DNA from: Lactobacillus sp.
GTDB taxonomy: Bacteria; Bacillota; Bacilli; Lactobacillales; Lactobacillaceae
DNA: 64,000 nt
Assembly: GCA_022484695.1 (NCBI GenBank)
Contig: JAKVKU010000004.1
Span: forward strand, 173,720-237,719
Direction: 5' to 3'
A model generated the notes under the pieces. That model ran no database searches. It was not told the DNA's origin and saw nothing but the letters and a program-made list of their open reading frames with translations. The position numbers and the translations under genes were made by a program. Shown one piece after another: positions 58,684 through 64,000 of the stretch; within the stretch, counting starts at the first letter, position 1; the number at the start of each line of letters is the position of its first letter.

Positions 58684-59790
58684 TTATTTGACGAGTTTTT
58701 TAGCCACGGTGGCGCCGTCATATTGTTTGACGATGCTCAAGAAGCGGGCGATGTCGGTCTCATAAACGGCACCGATATTACCTACCCGGAAACTATCAAT
58801 TTCAGTGAGCTTGCCAGGGTAGATGAGAAAATCATGTTTCTTCAAGAAATCGTAAAAGTTTTGGAAATCAAAATCAGCATCCGGATATCTGAAGGTGGTA
58901 ATGATTGGGGATTGGGCAGTGGCATCAAGTAACGGCTCATAGCCTAAAGTTGCCATGCCAGCGCTTAGGGAGCGTTGATTGGTGATATAGCGTTGGTAGC
59001 GAACTTGCACGCCACCTTCAGCCTTTAATTCCTGCAAAGCTTCCGCTAAGGCTGCTAAAACTTGCGTGGGAGAAGTGAAACGCCATTTGCCCGGATGTTT
59101 TTCAAAAGTATCGTATTGGTCAAATAAATCTAAGGCCAAGGAGCGGGCATTGCCCCGGGTTTTGGCAATGGTGGTTTGTTTGGCAATGACAAAGCCAATA
59201 CCGGGTTCGCCTTGCAGGCACTTGTTGGCACTGCTGATGACATAATCTACGCCTAGATTGACCACATTCAGGGGCACCCCGCCAAAACTAGACATGGCAT
59301 CTACAATGGTGACAATGCCTTGGGCGGCTAAGTTAGGAATGATTGCTTCGATGGGATTGAGAATACCCGTCGTAGTTTCACAATGGACCATGGCGAAGTG
59401 GGTGATCTCTGGATGATCGGCGGCTGCCTTTAAAATCTGGGCGGGGTCAATCACTTCTGTGTCTTCAAAGACCACATTGATGTGGGGGATGCCTAAATAA
59501 TCGGCAATTTCCGCCATCCGTTGACCATAGGCGCCGTTAATGGCTAATAGTAAAACTGCGCCTTGTTTGGGAATCGCTGACCCCAAAGTAGCTTCCACGG
59601 CATAAGTGCCACTGCCTTGCAATAAAATACTGGCGTAATTAGCATTGCCATTGGCAACAGCAACCAATTGGCTGCGAACTTTTTCCGTTAATTTTAAGTA
59701 ATCAGAATCCCAAGTACCATAGTCGGCTAACATAGCCCGTTTCACGGTATCTGTGGTACTAATTGGTCCGGGCGTCAACAACATTTTCAT
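58684..59790 (-). CDS. phnW: 2-aminoethylphosphonate-pyruvate transaminase
   Basis: The 368-residue class-V aminotransferase moves the amino group of 2-aminoethylphosphonate to pyruvate, giving phosphonoacetaldehyde. LLTPGPISTT at the N-terminus, HCETTTGILNPIE (about 140) and the PLP lysine in SSANKCLQGEPGIGF (about 189) are typical of PhnW. Its start lies 32 bases inside the preceding phnX, giving unusually long overlap in a different frame. Product and the next enzyme form one path to acetaldehyde, phosphate and alanine. Confidence 0.92.
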   Translation of the reverse strand: MKMLLTPGPISTTDTVKRAMLADYGTWDSDYLKLTEKVRSQLVAVANGNANYASILLQGSGTYAVEATLGSAIPKQGAVLLLAINGAYGQRMAEIADYLGIPHINVVFEDTEVIDPAQILKAAADHPEITHFAMVHCETTTGILNPIEAIIPNLAAQGIVTIVDAMSSFGGVPLNVVNLGVDYVISSANKCLQGEPGIGFVIAKQTTIAKTRGNARSLALDLFDQYDTFEKHPGKWRFTSPTQVLAALAEALQELKAEGGVQVRYQRYITNQRSLSAGMATLGYEPLLDATAQSPIITTFRYPDADFDFQNFYDFLKKHDFLIYPGKLTEIDSFRVGNIGAVYETDIARFLSIVKQYDGATVAKKLVK

Positions 59791-60592
59791 GATTAGTCAC
59801 TCCTAATGTATTAATTTTGTCGATTAGTGCAGGTAATTCCGCCATGGTGGCGATCACGTAGTCTGCGCCTGTGCGGGTAAAAATTTTGCGGGCTTCTGTG
59901 GCAAGCTCAGCTTGGCGGTCCCTATCTAAAGCCAACCACTGGGTTTCAGACAAGCCAATTAAATTACTGCTGTTGATGACACCAACAGCGATGGCCCCAG
60001 CGTTTTTGGCTTCTAAGATATCATTAATGGTATCCCCCACTTTAATGACGGCCTGGGGGTCAGAGACACCAAGTTCTTGAATGGCCAGGTTTAACATATC
60101 CGGCGCTGGTCGACCCACCCCGGCGGTTAATTCAGAGGTGATATTCACCAGGGGCGCGTAACCTTGGGGTGCCGTGGCCGCCAAGGCGGTGGCGATCATC
60201 GGTTGGGTATACCCAGAGGTGGAAGCCACTTTGATATGGTTAGCTTCAAAATAAGCTAAGGCAATGGGCATCCCCGGGGTCAATTGGGCGGTGGCCGCAA
60301 TGTGGTGATCGATCAATTTCTGAAAACGGGCGTAGACTTCATCTACGGCGGATTCTAAATCAATTTCAGGATTTTTTTCTTGCCAGAGATTTTGAACCTC
60401 TGAGTCCGCTAATATTTTTTGCACATGGGCCAATTTATTTAAGCCAATATCTTGGCGAATAGTGGCATCAGAAACATCAATGCCAAAGTCTTTAAAGGCG
60501 GCTTTAAAAGCCAGGATCGGCGCTAAACTACCAAAATCTACGGTAGTGCCAGCCCAATCAAATACAACTGCTTCAACACGCATATGGGGCAC
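59759..60592 (-). CDS. phnX: phosphonoacetaldehyde hydrolase (phosphonatase)
   Basis: The 277-residue HAD-superfamily enzyme has the nucleophile motif FDWAGTTVDFG (Asp about 11), IGLNKLAHVQKIL with the Schiff-base Lys typical for phosphonatase (about 51), and the Mg2+ motif GDTINDILEAKNAG (about 190). It splits phosphonoacetaldehyde to acetaldehyde and phosphate. It stands between the phnE permease genes and phnW, so transport and breakdown are one unit. Length agrees with known PhnX (about 265-280). Confidence 0.92.
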   Translation of the reverse strand: MPHMRVEAVVFDWAGTTVDFGSLAPILAFKAAFKDFGIDVSDATIRQDIGLNKLAHVQKILADSEVQNLWQEKNPEIDLESAVDEVYARFQKLIDHHIAATAQLTPGMPIALAYFEANHIKVASTSGYTQPMIATALAATAPQGYAPLVNITSELTAGVGRPAPDMLNLAIQELGVSDPQAVIKVGDTINDILEAKNAGAIAVGVINSSNLIGLSETQWLALDRDRQAELATEARKIFTRTGADYVIATMAELPALIDKINTLGVTNHENVVDARTN

Positions 60593-60611
60593 ATCCTTTT
60601 TTTAATTGAGG

Positions 60612-61487
60612 TTATTTCATCAAGTGGGTCCGCATTTGGTAGGAAACAAATTCCAAGACCAAGGCAAAGGCTAATACTAAGTAAACCAAGGTGCCCACTT
60701 CATGGAAGTTAAAGTAAATGTTGCTGGCCATGAATAACTGGTAACCAATCCCGCCAGCACCGGCGGCGGCACCAACGGCCACCGCATCGGCGAAGTTGAT
60801 TTCAAAGCGGATAAAGGTCCAACTGAGCAGGCGTTTCATACTGGAAGGGACAAGTACCTGAAAGACCAGGGCTAAAAAGCCAGCGCCCGTGGCCCGCAGA
60901 GCATTGAGGACTTCCGGGGCAATGTCTTCAAAACTATCCGCATAGACCTTGGTCAAATAGGCCACACTGTGGAAGGTCAAGCCTAGGACAGCGGCATTTG
61001 GACCCAAGCCCAAGGTGATACTGTAGATCAATACCCAAATGATGGTGGGGATGGCCCGAATGAAGGCCATGACACTTTGAACAATGGTGGACAACCAAAC
61101 GGGTGCTAAGTTGCGGGCGGCCATCAGACCGAAACCAAAGGCCAAAATCGCCCCGATGATGGTGGTTAAAACAGCCAGGGCAATGCTTTGGCCCAGCCCC
61201 TTTAGGAGCGCTTGGAAGGTGTCATCCCCTAAATTGGGCTGTAAGAACATGATTTTAAGGTTGTCGAAAAAACCAGCCAAGGCGCTAGCCAAATTGAATT
61301 TGGCGGGGATCAATGTGGGTAGGGCTAAAACAGTGGTTAACAACAAACTGCCTAAGATCAGATAAATACTCAAGCGCTGATGATCTTGTAATTTGATTTT
61401 TAAAATCGAAATTGTTTTTGGGCGAACCTTAAAGTCCCCAGGTAAATTTTGATTTTCTAATACGTCAATCTTTCGCATGATGTTCAA
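60612..61487 (-). CDS. phnE: phosphonate ABC transporter permease
   Basis: The 291-residue protein has about six membrane helices and the EAA loop LNALRATGAGFLALVFQVLVP (about 195-215), as in PhnE permeases. It overlaps the end of the preceding permease gene by 23 bases (an alternative start at 61478 would make it 14). With its neighbour it builds a heterodimeric channel. The family imports phosphonates, phosphite or related ions; the phnX-phnW pair points to 2-aminoethylphosphonate. Confidence 0.9.
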   Translation of the reverse strand: MNIMRKIDVLENQNLPGDFKVRPKTISILKIKLQDHQRLSIYLILGSLLLTTVLALPTLIPAKFNLASALAGFFDNLKIMFLQPNLGDDTFQALLKGLGQSIALAVLTTIIGAILAFGFGLMAARNLAPVWLSTIVQSVMAFIRAIPTIIWVLIYSITLGLGPNAAVLGLTFHSVAYLTKVYADSFEDIAPEVLNALRATGAGFLALVFQVLVPSSMKRLLSWTFIRFEINFADAVAVGAAAGAGGIGYQLFMASNIYFNFHEVGTLVYLVLAFALVLEFVSYQMRTHLMK

Positions 61488-62280
61488 TCCTTTTCTTTAG
61501 TTGAATGGACAGGATTTCCCAAGCAATCACTAGGACGACAACGCCTAAAACGACCAAGCCGGCGGCATTATAACGCAGGCTCTTGAAGTACAGGTCGAAT
61601 AAAAAGCCGATGCCAGAGCCTGTGATCAAGCCAACGAGGACCGCGTCACGAATATTATTTTCAATCATATACAAGACCCATTCGCACAGGGGCACGGCTA
61701 ACGCCGGCAGAATGGCTTGGCAAACGATCTGCGGATAAGTGGCGCCGGTGGCTTCCAAAGCTTTGATAGTGTCGGTGCCGTAATCTTCGATGGTTTCAAT
61801 GAAGGCCCGGGTCAAAAAGCCGAGGCTCATGAAGAATAGGGCCAAAAAACCGGTGAGTTCATTTTGCTTGAAGGAAAAAACTAAGATCAAGGCCCAGGCA
61901 GCTAAGGGAATGTTGCGCAGGAAGGAAGCCAGACCTTTGATGAAAATGCCGATCACGGGGATGAGACCGGCGTTTTTGGCCCCCACTAAGGCTAAAACGA
62001 TGGCGAAAACTGAAGCCACGGTGGTGGCACAGACGGCAATCAAGAAAGTTCTAAAAATTTGGGTGACGATAGCCCCAAGAAACTGTAAAACATTGCCGGT
62101 GGGCATGAAATAATGGAACAGCCAGGCAAAACCTTGGCTAATTGCCCCAAAGGACGTGAGGTCATACCCCAGGGTCAATGCTGCTACGATGTAAAGCACA
62201 ATGATGCCGGCCACCAAAGCCAGGGCCTTAGTGAGTTTCGTTCGAAAGAATCGGGTACTGGTGGTTTGCTTTTGTAACAT
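61465..62280 (-). CDS. phnE: phosphonate ABC transporter permease
   Basis: The 271-residue paralogue of the next permease has six membrane helices and the EAA loop IKALEATGATYPQIVCQAILP (about 168-188). Two different PhnE-type proteins in one operon are common in Firmicutes. Fourteen bases separate it from phnC. The N-terminus is cytoplasmic and basic (SRFFRTKLTK). Confidence 0.9.
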   Translation of the reverse strand: MLQKQTTSTRFFRTKLTKALALVAGIIVLYIVAALTLGYDLTSFGAISQGFAWLFHYFMPTGNVLQFLGAIVTQIFRTFLIAVCATTVASVFAIVLALVGAKNAGLIPVIGIFIKGLASFLRNIPLAAWALILVFSFKQNELTGFLALFFMSLGFLTRAFIETIEDYGTDTIKALEATGATYPQIVCQAILPALAVPLCEWVLYMIENNIRDAVLVGLITGSGIGFLFDLYFKSLRYNAAGLVVLGVVVLVIAWEILSIQLKKRIEHHAKD

Positions 62281-62294
62281 AACCGCACTCCTTT

Positions 62295-63026
62295 CTAAGC
62301 GTAAATTTCTTGGATGGCTTCATCAGACAAAGCCGCCGCATCGTTGTCAAAGACCACTAGGCCCTGGTTGATGCCCACGATATGGTCGGCATAAGTTTTG
62401 GCGATATCCACTTGGTGTAAGTTGATTAAAATACTGATATCTTGGGTGGTGGTCAACTTCTTCAAAATATCCATGACCAGGGTGGTGGACTTGGGGTCCA
62501 AGGAAGCGATGGGCTCATCACACAAAATGATCTTGGGATGTTGCATCAAGGCCCGGGCGATCCCCACCCGTTGTTTTTGCCCCCCGGATAAATCACTGCA
62601 GCGCTTATAGGCAAAATCGGCCAAACCCATTTCCCCCAGTAAATCCAAGGCTTCTTGTTTTTCTTCCCGGGAATAAAGGGATAACATACCAGCCAGCGCT
62701 GATTTAGCCCCTAAGCGACCGTGCAAAACATTTTCGATGGCGGTCAATTGATCTACGAGATTATAGTTTTGAAAAATCATGCCGATGCGATGGCGCACCC
62801 GGCGCAGACCTTGTTTGTTGAGTTGCCGAATATCTTGATCATCTAAAAATATTTCCCCAGAGTCGTCTGGGATCAACTGATTGATGCTGCGTAAAATCGT
62901 TGTTTTCCCAGCACCAGAGGGCCCAATGATGGCGGTCATTTCCCCGGGACGCACGGTGAAGGTCACCATTTCCAGGGAACGTTTAGAACCATTGTAGGTT
63001 TTGGTTAAATTTTTAACAGTTAACAT
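62295..63026 (-). CDS. phnC: phosphonate ABC transporter ATP-binding protein
   Basis: The 243-residue ATPase has Walker A GPSGAGKTT (about 33-41), Q-loop MIFQNYNLVDQLTA, signature LSGGQKQRVG (about 145-154), Walker B IILCDEPIASLDP and the H-loop INLHQVDIA. VENVLHGRLG-like text (AIENVLHGRLGAKSAL) is characteristic of PhnC. Sixteen bases separate it from phnD. Confidence 0.93.
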   Translation of the reverse strand: MLTVKNLTKTYNGSKRSLEMVTFTVRPGEMTAIIGPSGAGKTTILRSINQLIPDDSGEIFLDDQDIRQLNKQGLRRVRHRIGMIFQNYNLVDQLTAIENVLHGRLGAKSALAGMLSLYSREEKQEALDLLGEMGLADFAYKRCSDLSGGQKQRVGIARALMQHPKIILCDEPIASLDPKSTTLVMDILKKLTTTQDISILINLHQVDIAKTYADHIVGINQGLVVFDNDAAALSDEAIQEIYA

Positions 63027-63041
63027 TGATGATAACCTCCG

Positions 63042-64000
63042 TTATTTCCCTAAAACTTTATGAGTTGGTTTGTACCAGCTATCAGTGACTTTCACGAATT
63101 GCGTTTGACCATCTTTAGTGAACAGACCCCGTTGTTTGGCATTTTCTGGGGCAAAGAAATGGGGATCATTGGTAACAGCTTTAGCGGTCAGGGCCTTTTG
63201 AATCTTGGCGATATCACTTTTACTGATTTGGCTACCGTTGGCAACTAATGGTTCGTTTTGAACCTCATAAGCTGCGATGGCTAAGCTTTCTTTGCCAGGC
63301 ACAGATTGGAAAGGCGCTGGGGCTTTTTTGTTTACTTTGAAAATTGAACCAGGTTTTTCATTGCCGTTGATAAACTTGCCATATTGGGTCAAGTCCATAT
63401 CATCAAAGGCAGCCACATCCACGTCACCTTTTAATAAGCTCAACGCCGAACCTTGATGAGAGCCGGCAAAAGTGACTTTAGAGAAGAATTTGCCATTTTG
63501 AGATAACTGGTCGGTATCTTTTAACTTAAATTGGGTTTTGATAGCCCCCGCAGGTACCGCAAAACCGGATGTTGAGGTGTTGGAAACAAAGGCCATTTTT
63601 TTACCTTTGATTTTATCTAAACTGTATTGCCCATCTTTTTTATATTCAGCGGCTTTGTTTTTCGGCACCATGATGTAACTGTGGTAATAGGCGTCTTTTA
63701 AAGTACCGGACTTGCCAGAATAAGTCAGGATCGGTTCAACTTTTTTGTTCTGGCTCCGGGCCTGAATATAGCCATCGGGTCCTAGCAACGCTAATTGCGC
63801 TTTACCGGAAGCAATGGCTTGGATGGCGATGTTGTAATCAGTTGTGGTTTGAATCTGAACTTTTTTCCCGGTAGCTTTGCTGATGGCTTTGGTCAAAGCT
63901 TCTCGGGCAGGTTCCACTTCTTTCACGGAATCATTGGGGATGAACACCACCGTCAGGGTATTTGAAGCGGCCTTAACGGGGTGGGCTGGGGCGATGAAAC
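63042..64000 (-). CDS. phnD: phosphonate-binding lipoprotein/periplasmic-type protein, 5' end outside window
   Basis: At least 319 residues are present. The frame is open to the window edge; the start and most of the signal peptide are missing (visible remnant FIAPAHPVKAASNTLTVVFI, then PNDSVKEVEPAREALTKAI). AQLALLGPDGYIQA, the SNTSTSGFAVPAGA loop that binds the phosphonate group and FAGSHQGSALSLLKGDVDVAAFDD are classical PhnD stretches. It hands the substrate to the two PhnE permeases. It is the first visible gene of the phn operon, so the promoter and any regulator lie beyond the edge. Confidence 0.9.
   Translation of the reverse strand, partial: FIAPAHPVKAASNTLTVVFIPNDSVKEVEPAREALTKAISKATGKKVQIQTTTDYNIAIQAIASGKAQLALLGPDGYIQARSQNKKVEPILTYSGKSGTLKDAYYHSYIMVPKNKAAEYKKDGQYSLDKIKGKKMAFVSNTSTSGFAVPAGAIKTQFKLKDTDQLSQNGKFFSKVTFAGSHQGSALSLLKGDVDVAAFDDMDLTQYGKFINGNEKPGSIFKVNKKAPAPFQSVPGKESLAIAAYEVQNEPLVANGSQISKSDIAKIQKALTAKAVTNDPHFFAPENAKQRGLFTKDGQTQFVKVTDSWYKPTHKVLGK

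Noticed and set aside
1..64000. tRNA or rRNA genes
   Set aside because: No cloverleaf or rRNA-like conserved segment was recognised while reading; a covariance search (tRNAscan, Infernal) would be needed to be sure.

Overview
The window looks like part of a large accessory replicon (megaplasmid) from a member of the Lactobacillaceae. The species cannot be named from what is visible. The grounds are strong AGGAGG-type ribosome binding sites, moderate GC, several TTG/GTG starts, lactobacillus-like gene families, and a complete plasmid replication/partition core (repA - RHH partner - parA, about 8.1-11.1 kb). No rRNA, tRNA, ribosomal protein or other core chromosomal locus was recognised. A plasmid integrated into a chromosome cannot be excluded.

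Layout. 0-6 kb: a SAP-domain protein, an AlkD-like repair protein, then a scarred mobile-element zone. It holds a tnpB copy with one amber codon, a CPBP protease remnant with an in-frame opal codon, and an intact IscB element with its upstream omega RNA inserted at the end of that remnant. 6-8 kb: an ABM-family monooxygenase, an MFS exporter and ndk. 8.1-16.6 kb: repA with an antisense RNA and a leader attenuator, a DnaA-box palindrome, the RHH protein and ParA, then a double-cubane-cluster reductase with its activator ATPase, a 3-hydroxyacyl-CoA dehydrogenase and an SDR. About 32 copies of a 15-bp palindrome (consensus GGTATAAGTTATACC) lie between the genes from 9,537 to 16,618 and were noticed nowhere else; this is the most unusual feature here and is best read as a dispersed centromere/operator field. 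16.7-29.7 kb: a lipase-like protein, YoaK, two GNATs, a CorA-like protein, small redox enzymes, a cre-controlled sugar ABC importer without its ATPase, a decayed glnQ, an HTH-DUF2325 fusion and a small membrane protein.

29.8-32.0 kb: a metA-family acyltransferase and cysK behind a leader that encodes a peptide ending Cys-Cys-Cys-stop, a probable cysteine attenuator. 32.0-39.0 kb: an acetoin-dehydrogenase-type 2-oxo-acid dehydrogenase operon behind a sigma-54 promoter and an array of helically phased upstream boxes, followed by its AcoR-type activator. 39-45 kb: recQ, a secreted nuclease with a membrane partner, and an Fe-S/flavin enoate reductase. 45.1-48.8 kb: ribDE-ribBA-ribH behind an FMN riboswitch. 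49-58.6 kb: a CDP-alcohol transferase, a GntR-ABC operon, a P-type ATPase, a DyP peroxidase, a nitronate monooxygenase-like enzyme, a flavodoxin and an aldo/keto reductase. 58.6-64 kb: phosphonate import (phnD-C-E-E) and 2-aminoethylphosphonate breakdown (phnX, phnW), cut by the window end inside phnD.

Together the genes give the host replicon maintenance, redox and Fe-S enzymes, cysteine and flavin synthesis, acetoin/2-oxo-acid oxidation and phosphonate scavenging. Functions are assigned from recognisable motifs in the translations; no database search was run.
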